A stretch of 64,000 bases of DNA from Paralvinella palmiformis (GCA_025642065.1 JAODUP010000188.1:241001-305000); one strand, 5' to 3'; counted from the stretch's first letter, positions 13,606-26,605 are shown. The notes: generated by a model not told the origin, from the sequence alone. Translations and numbers: made by a program.

Positions 13606-13844
13606 ATACATGTATACATGTCCTGGCATCCAGCCATTCGACTCCCCCCCCCCTCTCTCTCACTCTGCCCCCTCTCTCTCTGTGCTATAAATAGAGTCTT
13701 CCAATGACAGGCCAACCTTATGTAATGACCAGTAAGCCACGTCTCGCAGCCATAGAGTTAGACCTGGCTGTAAATGCCCAACATATCTTAAATTAACATC
13801 TACGCCGCTAGATCTCACCTTCTACGCCTAACATAATAACTGTC

Positions 13845-14948
13845 ATTACCTGTTAACAGGGGTTTGAGGGTGTTTGTGTACCGGATATTAGTGTACAAAC
13901 ATTAGTGTACGGACGTTAGTGTGCATAGATATTAGTGCCCCTGACATTTGTGTACTGGATGTTAGTGTACCAGACATTAGTGTACATAGCAATCTATGTC
14001 CAAGGTTACAATCAGACTCAATTATGAGATATTTTGAATAGGTCATTTGAAATGGTGCTGAAACTGTGTTTCCAAGAGTTTCATTGGTGTACGGGCACGA
14101 AAGGGAAGATGGAGGGAACCGAGATTTCTGATACAGTTCTGGAATGTACGCGAAAGGGTGAAAGGCTGGTGCCCAGAACAAATAATCACGCGGAAGATTG
14201 GCACAACCGTTTCGATAAAATGGTTAATTCATCTCATCCAAGCTTCTGGAAGTAATTGCTTCTACTTAAGAGAAAGATCTGATCCACTCAAACTGAAACA
14301 TTTAAAACTATTCTTAAATGTTTATCAAAAAAGTAAAACACTAAAATATTTGCCAAAATTATAAAATCAAAAATTGTATGCAATTCCAGATAGAATTGTC
14401 AAAATGTCTGTAACTGAAGGCCAGATCTTTCTTGCTAAGATTCATTTCTTTCATCTTAATTTCCCCCTTCTTCCATTTCGTGTCCGTACACCAATGAAGA
14501 TTGGTTCAAAATAGTTGAGAAAGGCGTCTGGTAACTCATCCTCCATTTCTAGAAATGCCGGTATTACTATATCGGAAGGAAGGAAAGCCAAAGTTTGTAA
14601 ATTTTTATTTGATGTTGAAATGTAGCATCTTGATCATATCAAACTTTATATCACAAATTGCAAATGTTCCGATAAACACTTTGTCCAAGATAGGAAAGAC
14701 ACCAACTACGAGTCGCTCTTAGAAACACGGTTTCAGCAGCATTTCAAATGACCAATTCAAAATCTGTCATAATTGTATTTGGTTGTAACTCTGGGCATAG
14801 ATTTTCTATGTATACTAATGTCTGGTTCACTAACATCCGGTACACAAATGTCAAGGCCAATAACATCTATGTACACTAATGTTCATATACTAACGTCTGT
14901 ACACTAATATCCAGTACACTAAAACCCCGATAACGCTAACAGGCAATA
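13845..14948. mobile_element. Foldback element with subterminal tandem repeats
   Basis: Inverted arms of about 280 bp: the left arm (13845-14125) and right arm (about 14460-14948) share ATTACCTGTTA ends, arrays of TTAGTGTAC-type units, GGTCATTTGAAATG and CATTGGTGTACGG in inverse order. The right arm has about 200 bp of extra internal sequence (about 14500-14690). The unique centre (14170-14440) has no recognisable coding sequence. This is a foldback-type DNA element or a large palindrome. Confidence 0.75.
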
Positions 14949-15003
14949 CTCAGCACATAACCCATGTCCCCATGATTATATTATACCACCAAAGTCTAGA
15001 GAA

Positions 15004-15008
<5 letters not shown>

Positions 15009-15101
<93 letters not shown>

Positions 15102-15122
15102 TGATGATGATGATGATGATGA
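15009..15122 (+). repeat. (GT)n then (GAT)n microsatellite
   Basis: About 90 bp of GT followed by 8 GAT units. Confidence 0.95.
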
Positions 15123-15239
15123 TATAACTACATTAAAACGAACCTTCCTTAAATAACAAATTTATTATTCATAACCCAATCAATTTATTCTCTTTAATTA
15201 ATATTAAATATTTATAAAGCCTGTTTAATTACCATTAGC

Positions 15240-15430
15240 ATTCTAGCAAACAAAATGGTTTATAATTGATTGATGAGTTTGTTTAGCTTCGACATTAGTC
15301 ACACCTGGGAACAAATAACTTAGGAGGGACTTCCCGTAGAAATAGATCGCAAACACGGATACCTTGGTTTGATTCGAACCCAGATCTTGAGCTTTGCTGC
15401 ACAGATCTCTAGCTACTGCGCTCTCCAAAG
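15240..15430 (-). mobile_element. tRNA-derived SINE, family 3, minus copy
   Basis: Minus strand: GCGCAGTAGCTAGAGATCTG head, GGGTTCGAATC B-box, tail with GAAGCTAAACAAACTCATCA. Divergent partner of 15458-15628, 28 bp away. Confidence 0.7.
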
Positions 15431-15457
15431 GACCTACTCAAACGCTAAAATCGGGGA

Positions 15458-15628
15458 CGTTACAGTGGCCCGGTGGTTAGAAGACTCCGCTGTAAATCTT
15501 CTGATTCTGGGTTCGAATCCGGCGCATACCTGGGTATGGGGGGGGTTGTTTCCTTATGCAGTGCTCCCCCCCCCCCCCGACATATGCACCACGTGTGATT
15601 ATTACTGAAGCTAAATAAATCATCATCA
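15458..15628 (+). mobile_element. tRNA-derived SINE, family 3, plus copy
   Basis: Head AGTGGCCCGGTGGTTAG, B-box GGGTTCGAATCC, poly-G and poly-C runs, tail GAAGCTAAATAAATCATCAT. Confidence 0.7.
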
Positions 15629-15910
15629 ACAAAAACAAACGTTTAAATAGGCTCTATAGTTTAAAACATTTTTCATTTGTTGACAGTCATTGCTAAACCT
15701 CTTTTCCTCTTCATGGCGTCCGATCTTACGCCGTAACCGTAGGACAACAACTAGTACACGATGTCACTCAAGTAAAAGTCGGTTATCTATATGAAACCGA
15801 TGTTTTACTTGGATATACGAATAGTAAATAATTCCCAGAGTAGATCAATTCTTCATCCACTCTGACCTGTTCCAGGTAAAGGTTAAGCTAGATTATATCA
15901 AATCTTTAAC

Positions 15911-16075
15911 TAATATGGCGGTTAGCCACAGATCCCAACTCCTGAGTTCAAACCTCAGCGTGGGCATGTCTGAAAAATGTCTCATCTTTGACATCACCTT
16001 ATTACCTTTGGAGGTCGCTCGGCCCATTTAGCCTACTTTATACACAAAAGTGGCAGTAAAACATCAATGATCTTT
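15911..16075 (+). mobile_element. SINE, family 1, partial head
   Basis: TTAGCCACAGATC, GAGTTCAAACCTC and the family body through AAAAGTGGCAGTAAAACATC. The A-box part is truncated. Confidence 0.65.
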
Positions 16076-16265
16076 AACATCCGGGTCACATATCCAGTTC
16101 TAACAAGGACTCGAATAGTTTTGATGGATGACGAAACACGAACAGATAAACCTGTTCCCTGGATAGTCACAAGACGAAGCTAGAGTTTCATCTTTGGCAG
16201 GAAATAAACACGTCCTGAGGTCGGTGATAAATTAACTGTCTCTCTGTTTCAATGTTTGGCAGTCG

Positions 16266-16342
16266 TTCCAATTCATCTATCTACCTATCTATCTATCGAT
16301 CTATCTATCAATCTATCGATCTATCTATCAATCTATCGATCT

Positions 16343-16398
<56 letters not shown>

Positions 16399-16503
16399 CT
16401 ACTTTTTTCTATCTATCTATCTATCTATCGATATATCTATCTATTTATCGATCGATCTATCGATCTATTTATCTATCTATTTTTCTATCTATCTATCGAT
16501 CTT

Positions 16504-16589
<86 letters not shown>

Positions 16590-16713
16590 CTTTCTATCTA
16601 TCTTCTATCTATTTATTGGTCGATCTTTATATCTATCTATCGCTCTATCTATCTATCTTTTTTATCTATCTATCTATCTATTTATCGATCTATCTATCTA
16701 TCTATTTATCTAT

Positions 16714-16757
<44 letters not shown>

Positions 16758-16862
16758 CTTTCTATCTATCTTGCTATCTATCTTGCTATTTATCTATCTA
16801 CTTATCTATATATATATATATATATGTTTATCGATCGATCTTTCTATCTATCTATCTATGTA
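16266..16862 (+). repeat. Compound (ATCT)n/(TA)n/(CT)n array
   Basis: About 600 bp of ATCT and ATCG tetranucleotides broken by four (TA)n blocks and one (CT)n block. Its long open frames (208 aa) are artefacts of the repeat. Confidence 0.95.
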
Positions 16863-17007
16863 TCTGACTCATTATTAGTATTCTTTCCATCTATATTTCT
16901 ACCCATTATCCAAACTGTCTCTCCCGTCGCGTGAAAAACACGGAGACCGTTGACAACTTACTGATCGGAAATAAACCAGATTACGGTTATCGGATAATGA
17001 AGTCTTG

Positions 17008-17025
17008 AGCGCCGTCTAGTGGCCA
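17008..17025 (-). promoter_or_regulatory. CTCF-like motif
   Basis: AGCGCCGTCTAGTGGCCA closely fits the inverse of the bilaterian CTCF core (AGCGCCCCCTGGTGGCCA). No neighbouring gene is seen within 10 kb. Confidence 0.5.
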
Positions 17026-17544
17026 TCGTGTACATTACACATTCCAATGTGGCCGACGTTCGGTACCCAGTAAAAAGGATTTCGTTCTAAGTACAGCTCA
17101 GACTCTATGTAAAAGCGGCAAAAGAATTGCCAATTTCTCTGATTTAGCTTTCCCAGACTTAGTGGATGTTTAATAGACTGAAAACAGCTTCGAGATTGTT
17201 GGGTTTTTGTATGTTTTGTTTTTTTTGGGGGGGGGGTGCTTGAATCGCGTTTCTTCCCTTTCTTCCAAAGACTGGTTTTTTTTTCGGCGTGCAACTGACT
17301 CGCTGTTCTGACACTACCTGTGGTATAAATGGTGGATTCTGGATGAACAGTCGAAGTGATATAGGTGTGGGGCGTAGATACCTACGTTTAATGTCATCTT
17401 TGTAACAGCTTTATTATACGAGGTAAGTGATCTGTAAATGAGCTATTCTGAGACATAAGATAACAGAAATATTGTTTCAATATCGGAATAAGTTCGTCAG
17501 TTTTGCTAAACTCGCTGTTACATGGGCGAATGAGCGGCGACCGG

Positions 17545-17880
17545 GTGAGTGAGTGAGTGAGTGAGTGAGTGAGTGAGTGAGTGAGTGAGTGGTGGTGGTG
17601 AGTGAGTGAGTGAGTGAGTGAGTGAGTGAGTGAGTGAGTGAGTGAGTGAGTGAGTGAGTGAGTGAGTGAGTGAGTGAGTGAGTGAGTGAGTGAGTGAGTG
17701 AGTGAGTGAGTGAGTGAGTGAGTGAGTGAGTGAGTGAGTGAGTGAGTGAGTGAGTGAGTATATAACTGAGTGAGTGAGTGAGTATATAACTGAGTGAGTG
17801 AGTGAGTATATAACTGAGTGAGTGAGTTATAGACACAACAAGAAAGGAATAAATAAAGGTGTGAGTGACTGAGTGAGTGA

Positions 17881-17936
<56 letters not shown>
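17545..17936 (+). repeat. (GAGT)n array with ATATAACTGAGT higher-order units and (TA)n
   Basis: About 210 bp of GAGT, then three units of ATATAACTGAGTGAGTGAGT, then a (TA)n tract at 17881-17935. Confidence 0.95.
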
Positions 17937-17938
<2 letters not shown>

Positions 17939-18540
17939 TCTATATTTACACAGTTCACTATGGCTGATATTCTGTGCTATATAAACGTATTTTATTTTAC
18001 GTCCAGCCACTCTTACACATATTGAAATCGGATCTAAACACTATACCCTCAGGATGTCTCTATCCAGGTTACCAGTAAGAGGCTACAAATATCACGAAGT
18101 TCTAAATCTGTGTTTAGATCATATTTACGGAAATAATATAAATCTTACATCCACAAAAATGTGGCACGATTCATCTGCTCGTCTCATCTCCCTGGCGTAA
18201 CCTGCGTCGAAGATGAAACCGAAATCACTCAGTCAGTTTGATATAATATATGATGTGCCCCGAGGTAGGATGTCTGGAGTTCTATCTAAGAGATGGCTCA
18301 GCTGGTTGGGTTAGCAGTCATTTATCTGGAGTCTACCCGTTTCTAGTCCCACTGTTTTGGTCGGAGAGTACAGTAACTTCCTACCACACGTGCATGCCTT
18401 CCGGTTTACTCGGCAGGAAGATGACACGTGCTGGAGATAAATGTCAAGAGTGTTAGGGAAATGATGTGCTCTCAAAACGTTCCTTGTAACATACTCGCAC
18501 GGGACTTGTCAACTAGGGCGATAATATTACAACGTGTAAG

Positions 18541-18717
18541 ACACACGCATACATACACGCACGCACACGCACAGATGCACGCATTCTCTCTGTATGTGTC
18601 TGTGTATAAGTGCATGTGCGCACGGGTGTGTGTATGTCTATGTGTACGTGCATCTGCATATGTATCTGTCTGCGTCCATGTATGCGTGTGTTCATGCGTA
18701 TGTGTTCATGCGTGTTA
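18541..18717 (+). repeat. Imperfect (AC)n/(GT)n region
   Basis: ACGC/ACAC on the left and GTGT/ATGC on the right, giving a loosely palindromic purine-pyrimidine alternation. Confidence 0.8.
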
Positions 18718-18983
18718 AATCCCCCATAGCATCAGGGATAGGTAGGATTAATGAGCATTCGACGTTAACGTGTATATACGTCATATAAATAAACAGATTT
18801 GTCGAGATACTCGGCCTGTTTGATGTAGACTGATCAATCACAGGTTAGACAACATCTTCCCTTAGTGACTATAAACATCCACATTATCGTGTAGCCATCA
18901 CCGACCAACTGTTAATAGAGACCTCTTACATATACACGGCTCTCAACCCTTGATAAACAAACGATAGCGCATCTAATAGAGAA

Positions 18984-19088
<105 letters not shown>

Positions 19089-19160
19089 GGTTGATCCTTT
19101 AACAATCAACGGCTGCTGATGGATTACCCGCTATATCAGTGACAACGCTCCTCCTACACT

Positions 19161-19504
19161 GTGAGTGAGTGAGTGAGTGAGTGAGTGAGTGAGTGAGTGA
19201 GTGAGTGAGTGAGTGAGTGAGTGAGTGAGTGAGTGAGTGAGTGAGTGAGTGAGTGAGTGAGTGAGTGAGTGAGTGAGTGAGTGAGTGAGTGAGTGAGTGA
19301 GTGAGTGAGTGAGTGAGTGAGTGAGTGAGTGAGTGAGTGAGTGAGTGAGTGGTGGTGAGTGAGTGAGTGAGTGAGTGAGTGAGTGAGTGAGTGAGTGAGT
19401 GAGTGAGTGAGTGAGTGAGTGAGTGAGTGAGTGAGTGAGTGAGTGAGTGAGTGAGTGAGTGAGTGAGTGAGTGAGTGAGTGAGTGAGTGAGTGAGTGAGT
19501 GAGT
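19161..19504 (+). repeat. (GAGT)n microsatellite
   Basis: About 344 bp of GAGT with one GGTG interruption at about 19350-19356. Longest simple array in the window. Confidence 0.95.
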
Positions 19505-19590
19505 TGTTTATCCTGGACTCACTAAGTAAACATTTAACAAACACAAATTATCTTATCAACGCTGACCTGGAGTGCTACCTTGTAGAAGTT

Positions 19591-19783
19591 GATGATGATG
19601 ATGATGATTGATGTTTTACGGCCACTTTTATGCACCTGGCAAGCTAAATGGACCGAGCGGCCTCCAAAGGTATTGAAGCGATGTCAAAGATGAAACGACC
19701 TTCAGATATGCGCACGCCGAGATTCGAACACGGGTGGTAGTGATCTGTGGTCCAACGCGTTACCGTCAGACCACGGAGGCGCC
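19591..19783 (-). mobile_element. tRNA-derived SINE, family 1
   Basis: Near full-length copy of the 11531-11722 SINE, with A-box, B-box and a (ATC)n tail on the minus strand. Confidence 0.85.
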
Positions 19784-19915
19784 CCTGTTATCATGTAGAA
19801 GTGTCAATAGAGCAGCGCTTTATAAACCTGCATGTCACTGGGTCGAATGTCAGTATTACCTGGTCCTTAGGCCCCCAGGTGTCTAAAAGGGACCACTCAC
19901 TTTCTCAATCGCGCA

Positions 19916-20045
19916 CTTGTTCGCTCACTCACTCACTCACTCGCTCACTTTCTTGTTGGTTCGCTCATTCATTTACTCAGTCGTTCATTCACTCGCTCGT
20001 TCACTGGTTCCCTCATTTGTTCGTTTGTTCACCCACTCACTCCGA
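19916..20045 (+). repeat. Degenerate (ACTC)n
   Basis: CACTCACTCGCTCATT-type units, the opposite-strand and decayed form of GAGT. Read on the plus strand. Confidence 0.7.
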
Positions 20046-20259
20046 GCCTCACCACTACCGACCTGAACGTTGTTTGTTAAATTTCCTTCGTCGAAAAGAT
20101 TTAATTGGGAGCCTTGTCCTGGTCGACTCCGTGCAAAAATAGATCTGTGGTGCCGTCTGTTTTCCAACTCCCGCACCCCCCCCCTCCTCTCTCTCTCTCT
20201 CATTTCTAGTAGAACCTTTCCTGACAGATGAGCACCAGACTTTCCACATTCTCGCTCAA

Positions 20260-20925
20260 TCTATTCCCGTCAAGGTTTCGCCGCACGGCATTGACGTCAT
20301 TCGGGTGCGGGTCTAAAGATGGCTTCATTTACATAACTATTTTCGACTGGAGGTGATCATTTGGGCGTCGCCTCTACACATTGATGCCGTTATCGCCTCA
20401 GACGGCTTCCCGGTCGCCGGCTTAGGCCGCCGCCGTTTCGTCGATTAAAGGCCTCGATCGAATGCTCCCAGGGGGCAGCACGAGACCATTCGCCGGGCGA
20501 GGCTGCCCCCTGGCGTGCGAGGCTGGAAGTGGAGAATTAGCGGCGTTAACAATGGGTTTATGAGCGTATACGAGCCCCGAGGTCGTCGGCTCGCACGGAA
20601 TATCCGACAGCCGCACAAAGGTAGTCCAGACCGGAAATGTAACTCGTCCCCGCAGAACGGGACAAAACAGCGGGAAGGCGAGTGGGCAGTAGTCATCAGA
20701 AGTTTGGCGAATCTTTCGCTCGAATGTCTTGCAAATCGTCACGACACATCACCACCGGGACAAGGAGCTTCCGGTCTTGTGGCAGAACGTATGCGCCGAA
20801 TCTTTATGGTCATCCACACCACACTTCCGCAGGATTACGCGGACGCGATGATGTCGCTGTTCGGCGGAAGGTGGCATTTTGGTGAAGAAGAACGCTCGTC
20901 GTGTACATCAGCAGTGTAATTAGTA
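20260..20925. promoter_or_regulatory. GC- and CpG-rich island, candidate regulatory element
   Basis: This block is visibly richer in G, C and CpG than its AT-rich surroundings and free of simple repeats. It contains a CRE palindrome TGACGTCA at 20292-20299 and two CTCF-like cores in opposite orientation: CCAGGGGGCAGC at 20468-20479 and its inverse at 20502-20513. Open frames of 106 aa (-) and 134 aa (+) overlap here but resemble no family and probably reflect base composition. It could be a promoter or first exon of a gene beyond the window, or an insulator. Confidence 0.5.
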
Positions 20926-21390
20926 GTCGGTCGACCTACAACATTCCCAATTCGATTCCAATCACAAAACAAAACGCGAAATAAACGAAAGAACACTGAA
21001 AAATCCCAAAAGAAATCCAACCGTGAGAAGACAATACTATTTGGTGAGAATACAATACTATTTCGTTAAAAGACAACACTATTTCATGCCGATGTTGATT
21101 TTAAGAATTGGGGCGAGTTCCTCGTAACTGATACCAACAATAACTGAGCTATCAGGTCTTAAATTCCGTTTAATACTTCTACTTAACTGTATTTTCCTTC
21201 TACAAATGTAGTATTTTTATTAAATGTGCAATTTTTAATTTTTGTTTAATAATACCATTTAGAGTTTCAACGTATAAACCGGACTTTAAAGAACATATAT
21301 TTCAAAGATTATAAAGTGCCGTTTTTATTTCATTAATCTGATAGGTAATATTTCACCTGTAATTGAAAAATGTTACCATACACTTCCTGT

Positions 21391-21505
<115 letters not shown>

Positions 21506-21811
21506 AGACTTATTATAAAGCGTTCATCATCTCTTTACTGGCTATAATGACCACGTGGACATCGTTCCATCACGTTACAATACTGTAACCAGTTAACATC
21601 TTAGAGGTACTTTGTTTCGGCTCCTAGGTGGCTATGAACCCCGGGTAGAGTGGATGGAAGAACATCAAAGAGCTGATTGAGAGAAAACACTTAGTCTACT
21701 GGTCTAAATAGACAAAGAGCACGTCAGTCTAGATGCTGCGGCTCGATGTTAGAGATAGCGGTCTAGACATACAGGAGGCTCGTCTAGAGTATGTCTGAGC
21801 TGTTTGATGGT

Positions 21812-22129
21812 CCGTGTGCGTGTGCGTGCGTGCGTGCGTGCGTGAGTGAGTGAGTGAGTGAGTGAGTGAGTGAGTGAGTGAGTGAGTGAGTGAGTGAGTG
21901 AGTGAGTGAGTGAGTGAGTGAGTGAGTGAGTGAGTGAGTGAGTGGGTGAGTGAGTGAGTGAGTGAGTGAGTGAGTGAGTGAGTGGTGAGTGGTGAGTGAT
22001 GATGGTGAGTGAGTGGTGAGTGGTGGTGGTGGGGTGGTGAGTGGTGAGTAGTGAGTGAGTGAGTGAGTGAGTGAGTGAGTGAGTGAGAATCTAGTAATTA
22101 CATATACCTATATATAAACTATATAATAT

Positions 22130-22206
<77 letters not shown>
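21812..22206 (+). repeat. (GTGC)n, (GAGT)n, GGTGAGT variants, (TA)n
   Basis: GTGC units lead into about 140 bp of GAGT, then diverged GGT and GATGGT forms, then GAGT again, and a (TA)n tract from about 22121. Confidence 0.9.
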
Positions 22207-22212
<6 letters not shown>

Positions 22213-23100
22213 TTGCAGGTTTCTCTATGAAGTTGCCTCTCGGCTAAATGTCCCAGGTGTAGCCAGCTCCGAAAATATATAATATACTCACTCATTCACG
22301 CACTCACACACATAACGGGACATCTAAACATATACACACAACCGATATCTTTGTTATCGGTATTATTGCGGAGTTATTAATTAGCTGAGCTAATTGGACA
22401 AAACAAGATAAAATAGATGACACAATAAGTCATTGTTCAATCACATAGTTGATGAGGAGAATCCATCAAAAAAATTATAATAATAATTTATGAGATAACA
22501 CGGAGACAGTTATCTATATAAATAAAATCGAATATGTGTATGTATATTTATGTGTTTGTTTATTTGTTTGTTGGTTTGTTTGTGTATTTACCAAACATTC
22601 TGACAAGAGTCTTAACAACGGTAGATATGACATTATTTGGGACTATGATTGTCACTATGATGCCGGTGATGACCGTTATGTTGACAACATCCATGTCACG
22701 TGGTCTCCATCATCTATCCTGACGATGGTGACATCCTTAACAATGATGCTAAAAATTATTGTGACAGTTATATTTTATAGCTATTATTGTTTACTCCAAT
22801 AAATTGTTTGCTCATAAGGGTTTTTTTTAAATTATTATTCTAAACCCTGAACAAGTTTTAAATATCCGTGGATCTCTTCCCCAATATACGTATATATATA
22901 TATTTATGGGATACCTTATGAGTATTCACGCCATCGTATTAATTACTTATAAAAAACTAAACAATAAACACTTCTCGTATGACAGATTCTCTCGTTATAT
23001 TATATTTATTTAATGTTATTATTGTTGATGGATACAAGTGTCATAATCTTCTTCGACCAAAGCCGGATATTATCTTTGATTAATATTGCCCTAGGCTTTA

Positions 23101-23303
23101 TGATGATGATGATGATGATGATGATTGATATTTTACGGCCACTTTTGTGCACATGGTAGGCTAAATGGGCCGGCTGACCTCCAAAAGCAATGAAGCGAAG
23201 TCAAAGATGAAACACCCTCCAGATATGCCCACGTCGAGATTCGAACTCAGGTGCTAGTGAAATATGTTATTAAACGCGCTACCAGTTAGACCATGGAGTC
23301 GCC
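23101..23303 (-). mobile_element. tRNA-derived SINE, family 1
   Basis: Full-length copy with a (CAT)n tail at 23101-23125 and the head at about 23240-23303. Confidence 0.85.
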
Positions 23304-23527
23304 CTCGCTAGCCTTTGTGGGTAGTTGGACTTATCTGTGGCTGTACCCATTCGACTCCATTTATACAATAGGCGTATATACAAAATAAAAGACGCCCCCA
23401 AAAAGGTTTATTTTTTTATGTTTTTATGAAATATAAATTATTGCTTCAAGTACTTCCCCTTTTGTGTTAGTTAATATAATTTAGTTGCTTTGTTATTCGT
23501 TTTATTAATAAATAAATTTTATTATTG

Positions 23528-23532
<5 letters not shown>

Positions 23533-23583
<51 letters not shown>
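23533..23583 (+). repeat. (TA)n microsatellite
   Basis: About 25 TA units. Confidence 0.95.
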
Positions 23584-23586
<3 letters not shown>

Positions 23587-23817
23587 CATCCTTGTTTATT
23601 ATATTATATCACCCTTCAATAAATTACCATATCACCCTTGAGTACTCTTGTACCAGCAAATATTATATAATTTTACGTGATCCTGAAGACACTGATGAGA
23701 CATTACATGTCTCAGTCTCAGAAAATACTAATCTTGTTTCCGAAACTCCAGATGAATCTTTCGCCAGCTGAGTTAATCAGGAATGTCAATGCTTGATCGT
23801 TGTGCTTTCTTCTGCAT

Positions 23818-23922
23818 ATACGCGCGCACACACATACGCAAATACATACGCACACGCGCGCACACACATGCAACACACACGCATGTACGGACGCACATAC
23901 ACGTACATATACACGCGCACAC

Positions 23923-23968
<46 letters not shown>
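23818..23968 (+). repeat. (CA)n-like and (TA)n compound
   Basis: CGCACACA and CGCATACA variants followed by about 19 TA units. Confidence 0.9.
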
Positions 23969-23972
<4 letters not shown>

Positions 23973-24456
23973 GGAGCCAAACACAGTTTATTTACAATCA
24001 GACATGTTTCCCTTCGCGTTTACTACTGTTTACTACTGTTTTACTGTTTCTTGTTTACTAGTGTTTACTAATTCACAAGAGAATACAGTAAGCCTAACAC
24101 TAAACCTTCCAGGTAACATTCAATAAATGGCAAAGGTCTCTCTGTGACGTGTCACACACCATCTCCTAGTAATAACTACGTTATTTATCTTTAAACTAAA
24201 ACATCTGACAATAAATATAACTTGTTTCTACGTAATCCATTCATTGACGATCCCACTCCGTCTTCCGGTGGTATATCTGTCTGTTGTGAAGTGTTAATTT
24301 ATTCCACGTTGAAGTTGATTAGTTCCTTCTAGACGACAACCAAAATGTCATTATATATTGAATTTTTTTTGTAAAGTTATTTTTTTTTAAATAAACACGC
24401 CTTTACCTACTTGTAGTTATAAAACTCTTTTTTTATACACAAACGGATATACACAC

Positions 24457-24472
24457 ACGCGCACGTCAAACG

Positions 24473-24522
<50 letters not shown>

Positions 24523-24541
24523 GTGTGTGTGTGTGTGTGTG
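24457..24541 (+). repeat. (CA)n/(TA)n/(TG)n compound
   Basis: CA, TA and TG blocks in order; the CA and TG blocks are mutually complementary and can form a hairpin around the TA core. Confidence 0.9.
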
Positions 24542-26317
24542 TAGTCAAATAAATGAGAAGGAAGTACATTATAACGTAATAAGCTACAGTAAAAGTTTCA
24601 TGAAAATAACATGAAAAAATATGAGGTACACTAAAACAGGGAACAACAACATCTTGTTTTGTTAACTGGATTAGAATTATTTAGAGGAAAATTAACAGAA
24701 ATATTCCAGTCGAATTTCACGACAGTTGGTGTAGTTATCACTGTAAATTGATAAAGCTTTATTCTGACATTTGTTTTGCATAATTACTAAATCTTTCCCG
24801 ATCCAGAGATTTCAAGGAAGAAACGCATACGGATAGAATGGGAATAAATGGGTTTTATCAATCGATGACTGTCTTTTTCATTCCGCAATCACGTATATTT
24901 CTAACGAGATCCTTCTGTTTACCGAAATGCGATACATACAGACAAGATCCAGATGTTCCAGTATAATGTATTAATAAGATTTAATTTTTGTTTACATTTT
25001 GGCTGATTCGAATACCTACACGTGTTTGTCGTGTCCTGAGTTGACTGTTCTACGGTCAGTTTGCACATGAATGGATGGTTTCTTTCTAGAGTCAGCATAT
25101 TCAAATGACGTACACATGTAATCTACACACTGGACCTTAACTAGACTATCGCCCATTGATGTGGAACGAAGCCTTTTTACAGTATAACAACGACATCCTC
25201 ACAACTCCAGCCCGATCCACTGTGTCATAGAAACATCCGTGTGCGACTCGTGAATGCATCGCATAAAATGAGCCTGGATGGGACTTGTCTTTCGGCATTA
25301 TGCAAAGCAATTTCTTATCAAGATCTCGTGTTATTTAGGAACCCATCAAATTCCTTCTGAATTTTTACTAAATCAGAGAAGCTACAGCACTCAAAGACGG
25401 GATAACACTCACTAAAATAAAATAAAAATAATGTACAGTAAGTGCATGGGGTGGGCGGGAGGGGGGGGGGATATTACTCTAATCTCACTCCACCTCCTGG
25501 GAACTTCGCTGTGAATCCTCTTATCCGGGAGGAGTATATTAAATCTTTATGACTAGTCATTTCATCTGAAGTATCTTATATTATAAGGAAGTAATGGGAA
25601 TCATCAGGTAATTACTTATCGTTTCGTCGGAAAATGTCAAGAATTTCAAGTACCTGAAATAAAGGTGTATTTTTAGTTGCTAAGTTGTACTTAAGCCTAA
25701 CAATGACTACGTCTGATCCAGGTCTTTAGAGTCCGATTTATTTAGATATAAACTTTATGTAGCATATGAGACATGATATTCTGAACTACTGCCAACCATA
25801 TGTGAGCCATATTGACCGATATTGCTCCTTTTTTAAACATAAAGCAATACCTCGCAAAGAGTAAAACATCCTTCTACAAGATTTTATAAGCTTTTCAAGA
25901 CGATTATTATTATTAATTGACATAATTAATTTTCACCCATAAACTTAATTACATTTGTGAACATTACAGGAATGTTATCCCTGAAGTACGTCGGCTCACT
26001 AACAAGTTACTTTTGTCAAATATTATACCCTATGTTTTAGGGAGTTAAGCGGAGACCATAAACTAAATGCTCCCCTCTATATCATGCTGCAGTTCCTGGA
26101 GATAAATTACAAATATATTAATTTTCAGCGTGACTAAAACATTTGTTCTAATTTCTATCTCTGTTTATACTTATAACAGTTTCGAACAATCTTCTGATAG
26201 ATCCGTGTAAGATTTATCAAATGGAACTGGCGAGTATATTCCCTCTTGTCTGTATACCTTTAAAATGTTTAATGACGTTATTTAAACCACTGTCGAACCT
26301 AACGTGATTATAGATAT

Positions 26318-26347
26318 TAAAGTATATATATATATATATATATATAT
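26318..26347 (+). repeat. (TA)n microsatellite
   Basis: About 14 TA units. Confidence 0.9.
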
Positions 26348-26508
26348 TCTCGAAACACTTCTGAGTTTACACGACCGCTTTATTAAGGAAACTCAAAGCA
26401 ACAAGACTAGGCATTCTAAATACGATCTATGTATATTTCTGGCAGCATGAGCATACTAACAATTTATTATAGACATGGTTGTAGTAGTGATAGTAGTAGT
26501 AGCATTAT

Positions 26509-26510
<2 letters not shown>

Positions 26511-26597
<87 letters not shown>
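26511..26597 (+). repeat. (TG)n microsatellite
   Basis: About 43 TG units, adjoining a SINE fragment. Confidence 0.95.
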
Positions 26598-26598
<1 letters not shown>

Positions 26599-26605
26599 CC
26601 TAAAC

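Noticed and set aside
16252..16878. 208-codon open frame on the plus strand
   Set aside because: It is a translation of ATCT, TA and CT repeats; the residues are almost only Tyr, Leu, Ser, Ile and Asp in repeat order.
17477..18010. 177-codon minus-strand open frame of Thr-His-Ser-Leu repeats
   Set aside because: Translation of the (GAGT)n array. The same applies to 19131-19544.
20422..20919. Overlapping open frames of 106 aa (-) and 134 aa (+) in the GC-rich island
   Set aside because: No recognisable domain, and GC-rich sequence has few stops; treated as composition artefacts.
22534..22802. Overlapping open frames of 62 and 88 codons
   Set aside because: Low complexity at the start, no recognised domain, and no splice or promoter context.
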